64,000 bases of DNA, from contig NTMA01000057.1 in the NCBI GenBank assembly GCA_002917075.1, positions 206,635-270,634 of the forward strand, in the 5' to 3' direction. The notes under the pieces were generated by a model. The model ran no database searches and had not been told where the DNA came from. It saw only the letters and a program-made list of their open reading frames with translations. The translations under genes and the position numbers were made by a program. The DNA comes from Hawksworthiomyces lignivorus. Its lineage: Eukaryota > Ascomycota > Sordariomycetes > Ophiostomatales > Ophiostomataceae. This document shows, piece after piece, positions 1 through 12,697 of this stretch. Numbering within the stretch: the first letter of the stretch is position 1; each line of letters opens with the position of its first letter.

Positions 1-3000
1 CAAGGCTGCAGATCACGAGAGGTGGGATTGGTCCAGGAGCGATGTTTTGTACAAGTTCTCATTGTCGCGCTGGCAGCAGATTAGTTAGTGGTAATCCAGA
101 TGGTGACGCTTTGGTTGATTATACAATATAATCTATGAACTCGGAGTAGGCATTGTTGTATTTACTACAAGCTATATTGTGAAGGCCGTATCGTCAAACC
201 CAATAGTATTCAGTACCTTTGTGTGAAAGATAGCCACTATGAGCTCGTGGATTGCAGTTCAAGCGAGCATGATGTGATGCGCAAGAGCAATGACAGCTAG
301 TGCAAGCAATATCTATGGAGAACCTGATTAATCGAAAGCAGAAAAGTTGTCATGGATATTTTGACTCTTGAGTTATATATATTTATGAGAGGTTTCATGA
401 ATTCGTCAAAATCTGGCTTATATCAAATACCATGATTAGACGTCTAATCACGTATATTACGCTTTGCCAAAGCCGATTTCTCTGGACACTGTAGCCGGTA
501 CCGTATATACGCCATCAGATTCAGACTATCTATCCGAGTAGTTCGGCGTTCTAGCCTAAGAGGGACTGTGAGAATACCTTTGCGAGTCTCTATGGAACAG
601 GTTCAAATGAACCCTCACTAATATAAAAGTCATCGTGAACCTCGCTTTCTAACGACTGCTTTATCGTTGCGCAAATCCACACTTGGGCCCTTCTCAGATA
701 TTGCCTGTTTCTACCAACCGAACTCCAGCGCCCGGAGAGGTACACTCAGACCCCAAACCCTCGCACCGGGAAACGTTCTACGACTAAGTCCAGCCCAAAA
801 ATCATTGAGCTAGTTTTTAGGATAAGCAGAGGGATCCGGTGGACATTCCTAGATCCCCTTGGTTCGCTGTTGCAGCTGGTTTCAAAGCGCTTATCTTCAT
901 AATTTTAGGTTCAGCTATTCTTTATTTCATCAGCGAAGGAGCTATGTCTGCATCTATTTGTTCGATCCGCCTCCAACGACAAATGCACAACTCCCGTTCC
1001 GACCAACCAACGCCTCGTCACTAGGCTCCTACGTCAAGCATCCACCAGGGCTGATATCGTGTTCGATCAGCGTCTTGCAAGCGCATTAGATGGATGTGAG
1101 AGGAGGTATTACCTCCGACAGCCTGTAATCGAAACCAGACGGCAAGATTCGCATCTTTTCTCTCCTGACATCTGTTTTGAAGGAGTATAACACACCACGG
1201 CGTCATATCGTTTGAGACCTATGTCAACTCAAACATCGCTCTGGAGATTAGTCACCGCCTGCTTATTCTCTGATTCGAACTGATCCATTGGTGTATCTAC
1301 TGGTGGGCGATGATCTCCAACCCGGACACCAGGTCGGCAGAGATACTGGTCCCTTGGGGGCATGCCGCTACGAACACACAAATGAGACGCACTGCATACC
1401 CCGACTAGATCTGGTTTGGAGTCCGTGAGCGCAAGATACCACAGCGACTTGTCAGTTTTCCCACCAGTCCAGAGGACGGGGCTACAGGAGCGGGGGTACG
1501 TCAACACACTCCTGCTTCCTGTCAATCGCACCAGCGCTAGTCATGTCTTCATAGCGGTTTACCGCGTGGGAGAGCTAAACTACGGAAGCGTAGCCATGGA
1601 CCCCTTTTCCAAACATGACGCCCCCGACGCCAATGGCCTCTACCTTGACTCCGAGGCCAACATCATGGCTTGGATCGAGGCGTAGTAGTTAATCCTTGGC
1701 CCATCTGGTGCCTCCACTGAAAGGGGTTTCGAATATCGGCAAGTTGTCAAGATACTGTCGCACGTGGACGGCGTGACGCTGTTCTATGTGGCACGCTCCA
1801 AGAGTTTCTGTCTGTGTATACTTACCTGGTATATAAAATATCTCGCAGCAAGTTAAGCGTATTGTGCGTATCAAACTCAGTCAGTCTCTCACACAAACAG
1901 TTAAGATACTGTGCCAATAGCATCATTAATCCAAGGGACCCGAGAGAACCCCGTTTACTTTATACGAAACGGCATCAAGTGACATACGACGTATAAAATC
2001 AGTCAGGTATGTGAAGAAAGAAAGTTATGTTTGCTTTTTTCCCATCGTATGCATCGAACATTTACAGAAATTCCAAACCAAATTCAATTAAAGAAGCCAA
2101 TATATCCATTGCAAGATGAGAAAATTGTGAAGAGACAGATAACGCATTGAGATGCATGCGTGCCATAAACACATCTTTTCCCTATTAGGAAATACTTAAC
2201 TATCCCTCAAAACGTCTACAATTCTCTTATTCTACTAATAATTAGACTTCACCAATGAAAATCTTGTTAACTTTCTCTTACGATACAATGCACATTTGCC
2301 TTCGTTTACTTATAGATGTAGATATCTAAGAAGAACATATTCCCTCAGCGCAGTTACAGCCTGGAGAATCTAGGTTGTAACACTTAGTAATTCAGAACGC
2401 ATAGAAAGCATGTTAACTATTTGACGGCACGCCGCATAGCCGCAGCTGGAGCCGACTATGACGTGGAGCACTGCAGCAACAAACTCATTCTTCCTACCTG
2501 GGGACTGGACACAACTAACATCCGGGTATTGCCGACGCCTTGGATTGGACGGCCAAAGTGATTAAGACGGAGAGAGAAGGTCTGATGAGATTTAAGACAA
2601 TCATTTAGGACGTGGAGAAAGGAGTTCAACTAGTTATCCGCATTACATAGTTGAGTTTCTTTCATTTTTACATTCTTAATGATTAGCTGGTCGCATAGTT
2701 GGTCTGGCGTTTCAAGACCAGAAGCGAGGATTTGTCTCTTTCGGCCGACAAGTGACGCTGTCGCGATATTGAGCACCTTCTCTCGCTTCTATGGTCTTTT
2801 CAGACTTTTGCGTCGAATTTATTGGTGGTATTACGTATAAATAAATATGTTATAGCTTCGAATCTCAAATATTCAATGTTACTGTAATCATGAGAATAAC
2901 ATCGCCGCATTCTGTCTAGCCTCATTTCTTTGCTACTTCGCTAATGCAAGGGACCAGAGCGCCGGAGTTGATACTAAAATATAACGTAAGGCCTATACAT

Positions 3001-6000
3001 CGATGTCAGACACTAACTGTTTTCAACGAAAATTTAACAGTTGTGCTTTCACTATTGATTAATTTCTTCTGGAGAATACGATATTATTGCATCATGACAA
3101 TTTGCAGTACTAAACATATTTAAAATTAGTATACGTGTACATAAAATGCTTCTTTATAGCTAGCTTCACCGCATATTCATCGCCAATGCCCTGTATATAC
3201 GCGAAGCTTGCGTTGTGTATCGTCAGATTGTGTGATTCTTCTGCTTTGTATAAAACATGCCCTATGCACTAGGAATGTTAAGGAACTCTCGTTCCGCACG
3301 GAGAGAATGCCGGACAAGCCGCAATTAGAATTCTCACTTTTATTTGGCACTAACAATTTACAGTGAAGAGTATCTAACCCTCGAATAGCACGGCTTACCG
3401 GCACACTGGATGCAACCCATATTGATATACACCGAGCCATTAAGAGGTTAGATGCTTCGTGCTGGACCAATGCAACTACGACAATTCTTAAGGGGTAATG
3501 CTATTATAATTTTGCAAAATGTGAGTAGTTTATATCCTCGTCGCAATTCAAATCACACTACTCCGTATATGCCTTTATGATGAGTTCTTAGCAGTTGAAG
3601 AAAGGAGCCAAGACTGTATTGTTTGCGATCTAGCTCTTAAAAAATCTTTTCCTAGTTCAGACGTGCCCTAAATTGTTCTTCACTAATTTTTGTATTTGAA
3701 AGATATGGTAACTTATCACGCCTAGATTGAAAAATGCAAGTGTACACAGCTAGTTAATACGCATCTGCTACAGAATTAACTGCCCGAACATCTCTAATAG
3801 AACTAGGAAACCTGCTTAACCGGACGCTACACGTACGGAAAGATTGTTTGCTCTGCAGGGTTTCTTATCTCGCTGTCTCAGGCTCTTGAGCAAGGCGATA
3901 GTTCTAGTTGCAGAAGAAATTATGCGTCCTTTTCATCTATCAATTACCAACTAGGTCGACTGTGGACTGTTTCCAATGCAAGCTCCGAGGAGTTTATTGT
4001 GGGTTGTTCCTTAATCTCGGGGTTTTCGCTAGCAGTAGGGGAAAGATGCTTTTCAGCTACAATTTCTCACGATTGGATTTTAGTTTCCTTGTTGTCCTCG
4101 TGCCGTCAAGACTATTTTGATGTTATATTGCTGTATTGCTCTAATAATAGCAGGAACTCTACTGCAACATGAGAAATTTCGCCCCTTTTCTTAAACAAGC
4201 TGAGCCAAAGTTGTCTATTAGTGAGAATCTTAACCACAGCAACTATCGATGCGTATCTTTCGTCCCTCTCTTTGAACTGGCAAATTTCCGAAGGGCTATG
4301 CGATGTTTTGGGCGACCAATTTGAGTTAATGTCTCAAGCGATGCTTAATTAAATGTGCTGTATGTATGTATATGCTTTAAATGTATATATAGGGCCTTGG
4401 CACTGCCAGATACCTGACTGGCTATGTCAGTTAGCCGATGGAGAGATCCCCGGTATTTTCGCATTTCTAAGCGATGGACACCCATCTCCACCAGACTGTA
4501 CGTAGATAGCAACACAGTATTTAAGCGCATGCTCAATTCATTTCTTTTATTTCCAGCGGCTGGTTCAATTAAAGGGGTACGTTGCTATGAGTTGTTACAT
4601 GCGTGGACTCTTGACGCAGGAGATGTTGACGCCCTTCGCTATAGTAACGAGACATGAAGTTTCCAGGGAGGGGAAGTACAAATTACGCTGGGTATTTCCG
4701 TTCTTGCCAGAACAAATTTTACTGTGTATCGAGCCCCTAATACCGCAGTTTTAAAGTAGAAAATGATGTGAGGATGAGCTTGAACAAAATGTACATTCAT
4801 ATGGACACTAACAAAACATTTCGACAAATTGACAACACGCTATGTACAAGAGAAAATGGGCGAATTTATCTTGGATCTACCATGATTGCCTTTAAGACTT
4901 GATAGCGTGCCATCAGTGTGCTGTTCCCTGTCCATTCTCATTGGTTGGCATACGTCGTACGTATCGGACTCTGAGTGCGAAGCTGATTTCAGGGATTTCG
5001 GGAATTTTCTCGCCCAAAAGCCAACCTGCCCAGTGTCCTTAGAAGGCGATGTTGAATAATTTCGCGGCCTCGGCTAGTCCACGCCGATCTTCCTTGATAA
5101 GGCCAACTAGCAATGCCAAGACTGCTAGGCAAAGGCGCAGGACTCTTTCATGATATATCCGCCGGCGTACCTCCTCAGGTTTGACTAGTTTGACAAAGAA
5201 GCACCAGACAGGGGCTAAAACGTCGTTTAGAGAATTCGCAGGAAGCCTACGAGTACACGAAAGAGCATAAGTACACGAAAGTCTCTGCATGGGCTGGTCA
5301 GCATATGACTACTCCTGCTTAGTGCTTTCTTGGATTCGGTGAAGTGTCCGCGTCCAGAATGAAGGCTGCTTGGGCTACACGTATGGTTCCCGTCTGGAGT
5401 TAGTTTCCTCGGGGCCGAGATTTTTGGCGCTAAATCTTAATTCGTGCTATCCCTTAGCGTAGACTAGCTGGCTTCACTCCCAAGGAGCAAACACTGTACT
5501 CGTACAGACAATGGGTCGTCGCCAAAATTCGCTCATTGTAAGAACCCTGAAGGATTTGCCCATGCCTCTTTTGGGCCAGGCTCTCCCTGACGTCCTCCCT
5601 GCAACGGCCTAAGGCATTCCAGCTCCGGTAGCATAAAAAAACAGCTAGGATAAATGCGTCGTCGGGTCTCGAAAATTTTCAAATGTACACATACAATGCA
5701 ACAGCGTTTTGTCTCAACACAGACCAGGGTTGTCCTAATTGCGAAACGCAGCCGATTGCTGTTTTGATGAAACGGAGAATCGGCACAGCAAGAAACTTTG
5801 TTCCTCTCCTTTTATGTGCACTTTATGTAGCGCCTGTTCTCTTATGAGCCTTTATCGGGCCGCTCTTTGGGTGGCTTTGTTTACTTCGAAATGTGATCTA
5901 GGTGGGTTGTGGCCTTGAGAGAGAATTTCACCGGTTGCTTCTGATGTATCTTATTCGAAAAATTATATGCGGATGTGCCGGGGGCGCGTCGCAGCACGCC

Positions 6001-6229
6001 CCGCGGTGGAGTGCTAGTGTTCACCATTCATGAATACAGAAAATGCACAAAAATTCGATTTGATTAGAAGTGGAAAATAGGCGATCGCGTAACGAGCCAG
6101 GGGAGAATGGTCTCCCACTTCCAATGCCCCTGGCGCTAAATGCCTGCGCCACAGAACAGTTTTCTCTTTCCTTCTCTTGCCGCAGCCAAGAGACACCAGA
6201 AGCACCAAACTCCGTAAAATAATCAGTGC

Positions 6230-6262
<33 letters not shown>

Positions 6263-6867
6263 AAAAAAAAACCCGGTATAAAGGGCTTTGTTCTAAGTCT
6301 GAGTGTATGTACTGGTCTTGAATCAGTTCCCCCGAGCAAGGGACCTGAAACTATCCGTATAATCGGACTTGTATGGAATCATAATGGTTCAGACAGAGTT
6401 ACATAGGGAGCATCTTGTTCGTAGAACGCTAGCAGAAAAGAAGGGCGCGGCAGATACTAGGCATAATAAATCCCGCCGCCCACCAAGCCCGATTTAAGAT
6501 TAATTTACTGTGGGCGGCTCTTGCATAGCTCTACTCATTCATAAGCCTAGAGTAGACAAACTCTAGCCATAAAAAATTTAGCTGCGGTCTTACGCTCCGC
6601 CGCAGGGCAACTGATGCACTATCACTAGTGCCCAAGGGAAGAGGGGCACAAGTCTGTGGATAACGGGCAGGGTACAGGACCAGGGCACAGGCAGTGGCTA
6701 GCCACAACAACATTGTTAGGTCAAAATTGGAGAACAAAGAAGGCTGTCTTTGGGGAGGCGCTCTGATTGTATTGCGACTGCTGCAAAATCCTATCTATTT
6801 TCTAAAGCTTTTGATCTTTGCTGTAAGCCAGTATTTCCCAAAAAGATGCGTTTTATGCAAACCAGGT
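1..6867. other. Gene-poor 5' region
   Basis: No gene can be supported here. The sequence is visibly richer in A and T than the genic part of the window, and open frames are short with no recognisable domain. The most coding-like stretch lies at about 1416-1685 (+): 89 codons open with GC-rich third positions at the end, but the only in-frame ATG is near its 3' end and I recognise nothing in it. It may be the tail of a decayed gene. A run of 29 A residues sits at 6232-6260. Confidence 0.6.
6232..6271. repeat. Poly-A tract
   Basis: 29 consecutive A residues, CC, then nine more A. It could be a slippage product or the tail of a decayed non-LTR element inserted on the + strand, but no reverse transcriptase or endonuclease sequence is visible upstream. 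Confidence 0.85.
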
Positions 6868-8223
6868 TTACACGGCCGACGCTCTGTTCTCGTGAAATGA
6901 TGTCCTAACCAAATCAACCCGTCTTGATATACCACCCATGGGAAACGAGCCGCCAGGCTTATCGAGATCACTGTCGCGGTCTCTCTCGCTACCCTTCATG
7001 GACTCGGTGAAAATGTATTGCTCATCGCTCTTCCTTTCCATGTCGGTTTTGTCTGGGCCCGAAATAGACGTAGTCCGGCGGCTCTTGACTGGGCCTCTCC
7101 ACAATCCTGGCGTAGAATCCTGGCCGCCGGTGTTTGATAGATTGTATCCTCTCGGCTGTCGTGAACCGTCCGGATAGTATGAAGTACCCTTGCTGCTTGA
7201 GCCGAATATGTTAGGGAAAATACGGCCCAGGGGCTGCTTTAACACGGGAAGACAGGTGCTGATGGTTCCGAGATTCGCCTCGACGAGGGTCCAGATGCCA
7301 CGCTGAATGAAGTTATACGTCTGGTCGCTCTTGTTCTTGAGAGAATTTTGCACAGACGTGACTCTGATGATTGATGTGACGGTGACGCTAGACACAGGGT
7401 CAGAAGTCAGCAAGTGATGATCCATTCAGAAAGACGCCGGAAAGCGCTCGATGTAGCTTACAATCCACCGAGAAGGAAAATACCACACAGCATCAGCTTG
7501 TTTCGAATATTCAACTTTAAGGAGAGTACGGAAGGGATTGGGAGGATCAGGACCATGGCATCAGTGATGATGTTTCCCACGGCATAAGCCACCCAGAAGA
7601 CGTCCGAGTTGATGCACGTTGCTTTCACGCTCTTGTTCCATGCTCCTTCAATGGGTACGCACTGCCCAATGGTTGCTCCGATGGTGCCAATAGTCCATGA
7701 AACAATGATAAAGAGTACCGCGTAAGCCGCAAACCGAAAGTTACCAGTGGTGAAAATACGCAGATAGAGCAAAATGATGGCGACTTTGTTGAGACCGACG
7801 GTGACCTTGTATGGCGTTTGAGCAATAAAAAACTGCTTTAGACAAAGACGAAGCTGTGCTATTGGAAGATCTGACTGGTGCATTCCGTAACCATTTTCAA
7901 TAGCAAGACACATCATCGTAGAGAGAACAACCGAAAAGGCCTAATGATTTACAAACATTAAGGTTATGGTCAGCGGGCCTGCATCAGGTTCCGCCATCAC
8001 GCAAAGACGGGGGGGATACAATGAAAGAATGCAGATCACTCACCAATGCGACGATTACGGTGTAATCATCCCAGCCCAGTTTGCCCAACATCCAGATGCG
8101 GGTGACGCAACGGGCTATCACGAACAAGCCTGAGAGGATGATCATTACCACAGCGACAATGTACAGCTTATAACCTTGATCGTCAACCCCGTCGTGGGGA
8201 TATCCCATGCCGTAGGGTCCCAT
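6868..8223 (-). CDS. SAT4/rhodopsin-type fungal integral membrane protein
   Basis: Three exons (8223-8044, 7940-7462, 7387-6868; introns of 103 and 74 nt with GTGAGT/GTAAGC donors) give 392 residues. The start is the ATG at 8223, just before the first membrane segment. About seven hydrophobic segments occupy residues 20-270, with the KLGWDDY motif after the second, as is typical of the SAT4/PTH11-like rhodopsin-domain family of plasma-membrane proteins. The motif NLGTISTCLPVLKQ near residue 255 marks the last core segment. The C-terminal third is a long hydrophilic, Ser/Lys/Asp-rich cytosolic tail. Members of the family include putative G-protein-coupled sensors, but most have no proven ligand, and function here is unknown. 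The neighbours give no hint. The membrane family is clear; receptor activity is only possible. Confidence 0.85.
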
Positions 8224-10298
8224 GTTGTCAGCTCAATTGCGTGCATACGCCCTCGTTCAGCTAGTTGGTTGGAAAGAGAAAGCAAAACAGAAAGAAAAGA
8301 ATAATATTTGACGGCGTGGACTTCAAGTAGCTTAAGTATATGAATATTTTGCAGATCTCTTAAGGATACATCGAGTGCGTCTACCTTCCAGATACGGGGG
8401 GTGGTAGAAGTCTCACGATCGGCCGGGAATAATTCGCCACACCAGGTGTATCGGGCCTGAGTGCCTCTCAAGAATGGCTTTTTCGCGGCGTACATATGCG
8501 TGGTAGATTTTGATTCCGAGAGACTAGACGATCTGCCCCTGGCTAAGAACATCCATTGTTCCCTCAGGCTTGCCAACGTGGTAAGATGCTACACAAAACG
8601 GAGGCTATGTACGTCTTATCTACAAGACTCTATGCGGGTGCATATAGATAGAAGCGGCTACTGTCAGCTGGAGCCAAGAAAGATTTCCATTTTCTCTGCT
8701 ACACTTGTCATCGCTTAGGCGTCGAGGTCGTATGCGAGTGTACTCCGTAGATCTGGGCGCGCGCATTGTCTGGTAAAAGACTTGTCTATGAATTGTGTGA
8801 GGCTTCGACCCTGGAGGGGGGCTGTGGAAAGGAATTTGCTAACCAATTCCAGCGTTTTGGGTCATGCCTGGACAAAGAACGAACATTGGATACAATTTCA
8901 CACATTTTCATCCGAATTATACGACAGAGGAGAGTTGAGAAAGTAAGAAGACCTAAAGAGGTAGGTAAGTCACTATAGTGTGGTTTCATTCTACGACACT
9001 CGAGTTAGCGCTGACACCTGCCTTAGCACGTTTAGTCTTGCATTGGGGAGGACCGGCGCCCCCCTGTTGCGATGCATAATTCTACGACTACTATGTAAGT
9101 AGCGGCAAAATCTTCCGACCTCCTAACTGTACTCGTACTCGTGTGTACATAGCGAATGAAGTGCATACGGAGAATTCCGCAGTTGTTGTTGTGGTAAGTT
9201 ACATATTATATGTACATACTCTCCCTACAAAGAACTTACGTCGCATTTTTGCTAGCGTCTAGTCGTATACCCCGTCACGGTGCAATAAATTCTCCCTATG
9301 TACAGTGCAGGCCTCTACATGCTTCGTACCTCGCATTAGAATTGCTCCGTGTATGACGATGCATGCAATTTTAAAAGAAGTAGACAGGATCACTTGGCAC
9401 TCCCCAGTACGACTTCGCCAATCTAGCGTCCTATGCAACACACAGCTATACATACGGAGTACGTCCCAGAATCAGTGCTACTAAAATTCTTGGGAAACCC
9501 CTGGGTCTTTTATCTTCAGCGGGTTTAACAACTTCGGAGGCAGCTCCGACAATTACAAAGTAATGTCGGTTAGCTAGTTCATGTTTTCTCACAAAAGAGG
9601 CCTCTGTTTATTCGCATGCTTTACGCCAAGCTGGCTAGTTTAAGTACCTAGTCGTAAAATAGCTGGCTCCAACGCTGTATTAGAAATGGTCTAGCTGGCT
9701 ACTCGTGAGGGGGGGCGAGTAATTCTAATAACTGATAGCAGAGCGATGATTTGGAACACGGAAGGTATATCTGCCACGTTACAAAGATTTATCAGAAATT
9801 TCTAGGTTCAATTTATGGCTATCTTGATACCATGTCCTTTATCTAGCTAGCCCTTGGAAGGTGTCAAATTTGATTTTATAAAAATGCATATTGTTGCGTT
9901 TCAAGCACATTGTAAAGACCGGTGCCATTTTGAACAGCAGACATCATCCAATATTGCACAGCCGCGCGTGAGTGCTTCTGGTCGCTAGCATGCTTGTTTT
10001 TGATCAGTCAAATTTCAAGGGTTACTGACGAATTTAATAACCATCCGTTATCAAGACTAGTTTGGTTAATGCTAATATACGTGCAAAGTAGTATTCTACT
10101 CCGTTCCAGTCGGATGGAGATTGCCGCACGTTGCCCCCGGCGTCCCCACGTGGAGGGGTGCCGTCCAATGCAGACATGACGCCGTCTTGGCACTTTAAAT
10201 ATCTAGAGCTACCCTCCGCATTTTTATTCTAGAATCTTTCCTCACCATTTGCTGTCAATGAGGTGTCTCTGCATTGCAACGTCGTCGCCGTCCTCACC
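8224..10298. other. Intergenic between SAT4-type gene and carboxylesterase
   Basis: Both flanking genes are transcribed away from this 2 kb, so it must hold both promoters. Short CG-containing words of the type ACTCGTACTCGTG and TACGGAGTAC recur around 8735, 9130 and 9455. A TTTAAATA box at about 10194 could serve the carboxylesterase. No gene is seen. Confidence 0.5.
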
Positions 10299-11973
10299 AT
10301 GCTCTTGAAAGTTGTCTTCGGGGCATTCGCCCTCTGCGCGAGCTTCGCACACGCGTCTCCCTGCAAACCTTGCCAGCTTGCGGCGTCCAAGTTCCTCACC
10401 GTCAGCTCTTCCAATGGTCCGATCACCGGACACCTGGCGCCCAACACTTCGTGTGTTGTCGAGTATCTCGGTATTCCGTATGCGAAGCCGCCTGTGGGCG
10501 ATCTGAGGTTCGCAGCGCCGGAGAGGTTCGTGTCCGACACGCCATACGAAGCTGCCAACTTTGGATTTGACTGCCCCCTGACGGCATCGAAGCCTGTCAA
10601 CTACCCCGGCTTCACTTCGCAGGCGCAGAGGATTATCAACTATTTTGCCTCTGCGGCTGGCACCCCACAGAGCGAGGACTGCCTGACGCTCAACATCTGG
10701 ACTAAGCCTACAGAAAACGCCAGCAATGCGAAGAAGCCGGTCTACATCTTCTTCTACGGCGGACGTAAGTATCGACAGCCAATAACCAGCAGTCGCGTGA
10801 GCGCACCATATGCTAATATTCCCAGGCTTCACCATCGGCAACACGGACAGCCCATTCTACAATGGCAAGTACTTTGCCCAAGCACAGGACATTGTTGTCG
10901 TCACCGTCAACTACCGTCTCAACATCTTTGGCTTCCCTGGCTACCCCGAAGGAACCCAAAACTTGGGTCTCCGCGACCAGCGTGCTGCTGTTGAGTGGGT
11001 CCGAGACAACATTGCCAAGTTCGGCGGCGACGCGTCCAAGATCACCATTGGCGGCCAGTCCTCTGGCGGCGTCGGTGTTGACTACTGGGCATACGCCTAC
11101 AAGAGCGACCCGATTGTCCAGGGCATTATTGCTCACTCCGGCAACGTTTTCAGCTTCCCGGTCAACCAAAAGGCCGTCCAGGAGGCCAACTGGGAGAAGG
11201 TCGTGACTGCCGTCGGCTGTGCGAACGCCACGGACACCATGGCTTGCATGCGCGAGGTGGAGTGGACGGCTATCGAGTCCGCTGCCGCCGCTGTCAAGGC
11301 CTCTGCGAGCACCAGTGTCCTCCGCTCTATTCCCGCCTTCTGGCCCAAGCCAGACAATGAGGTGGTCTTCCCCGACTATGTGAGCCTGACCGCTTCCGGC
11401 AGCTTTGTCAAGCTGCCCATTCTCTTCGGAAACAACAACAACGAGAACGGCTACTACCAGATCCCCGCCTTCGCCCAGGGCATCGTCCCCACGGCTGACC
11501 AGGTCACCTCGTTCCTTCTCGAGTCTTTTACCTGCCCTGTCGCGTACCAGGCCACCGCCCGCCGGAACAATGGCGTTACCTCCTATGCCTATCGCTATTT
11601 TGCCGACTGGGACAACACCCGCTTGTATCCCACCTCGGGCGCTTACCATGGCGTCGACCTGCACATGATCTTCGGTGCCTCGGCTGATGTCAGCGGTCTG
11701 CCCACCTCGGCCGACCAGAGACAGCTCACCGAGCTGATGCAGGGCGCCTGGTTCGCCTTCTGCGAGGATCCCCAGAACGGCCTCGCCAAGCTCGGTTGGC
11801 CCAAGTTCGACCCTAACGGCAAGACACTCATCCAACTGGGCCTGAACAATGTGCCAAAGGCCCAGTTTACCTATCCGTCAGCCTTCGACGCCCCGTGCTC
11901 AACCATCACAATGGGCGCTCTAGGCACGGCTTCGGCTACAACCGCACCCGCAGCTACGGTAACAGCTTCTTAG
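10299..11973 (+). CDS. Secreted type-B carboxylesterase/lipase
   Basis: Two exons (10299-10764, 10826-11973; 61-nt intron GTAAGT...CAG) encode 537 residues. The ATG at 10299 has a good context (TCACC) and opens a signal peptide that ends near the AHAS motif; the open frame upstream has no ATG. The alpha/beta-hydrolase fold of the cholinesterase/carboxylesterase type is shown by SEDCLTLNIW (second family signature), the nucleophile elbow GGQSSGG with Ser234, a probable acid Glu362 in NNNNENG and His430 in AYHGVD. The elbow reads G-Q-S-S-G rather than the more common G-E-S-A-G. The tail is rich in Ala, Thr and Ser. It probably hydrolyses an ester outside the cell; the substrate cannot be read from the sequence. 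It stands alone, convergent with the downstream amidohydrolase. Confidence 0.92.
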
Positions 11974-12697
11974 ACACCGCCGGAAACAACACCATTGCGA
12001 CAAGCAATTAGACACTGCATCGTGGCCACACTGTACTTATCAATTTCCTTTTGTCTCAAGAAAATCCATTTATCTTTGCATTCCATGGGAGTTCCGAAAA
12101 TGTAAATTAAGCCTATGGGTCGTTGAGGAACTGGATCAGCACTGTCACTAGGCAAAAACCTCTCTTTTGCGGTGATCCAAGCAGGGGTTACTCTACATTT
12201 CTTTTTTAATTTTTTAATTGTATTTTTTTGTGAGTATTTCTCACATGTACTTGTACTCGTGTGATTTCCTATTTGCGCCTGAAATACCGATGCCTCAAAC
12301 TATCAATTATGCCGCGTGTGAGCGTTATTGATTACTATATTTGCGGCTTGTTAGTTTGCCTATTTGCTAGCATATAAAACTTTCTTCTTTTTTACTTAGG
12401 AGTATGCCAAAAAGGAGGAATACTAATTCTTTTAGGCAATTGTTTGTTATCTGTATTGTCACTTGCTATTTCTTACAACACAACCCGAGCTAGGTATTCC
12501 TATGAGAACGAGCTAGTTAAAACCCGACTTAGAGAAATTACATTTCTATCTCTTATATACACTTTCATTATCTTACCGCCTGTGATGCCGAATTTTAGCC
12601 TCTTCCTATTCAAAAGGTGCTATTCAGATCCAGATGCGTGTTAATTCTTACCTCCTATCACTAGAAGAGTTTTGTCACCAACTGACCAACTAAACGC
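11974..12697. other. Convergent intergenic (carboxylesterase / amidohydrolase)
   Basis: Both genes end towards this stretch of 724 bases. It is AT-rich, has several T-rich runs near 12200 that could serve as 3' processing signals, and contains no gene I can support. Confidence 0.5.

Noticed and set aside
10263..10298. Upstream extension of the carboxylesterase frame
   Set aside because: It begins with GTG; the ATG at 10299 has the better context and opens the signal peptide.
10813..11835. Antisense open frame of 340 codons over the carboxylesterase
   Set aside because: Low-complexity Gly/Val/Glu product; the sense strand is a clear esterase.
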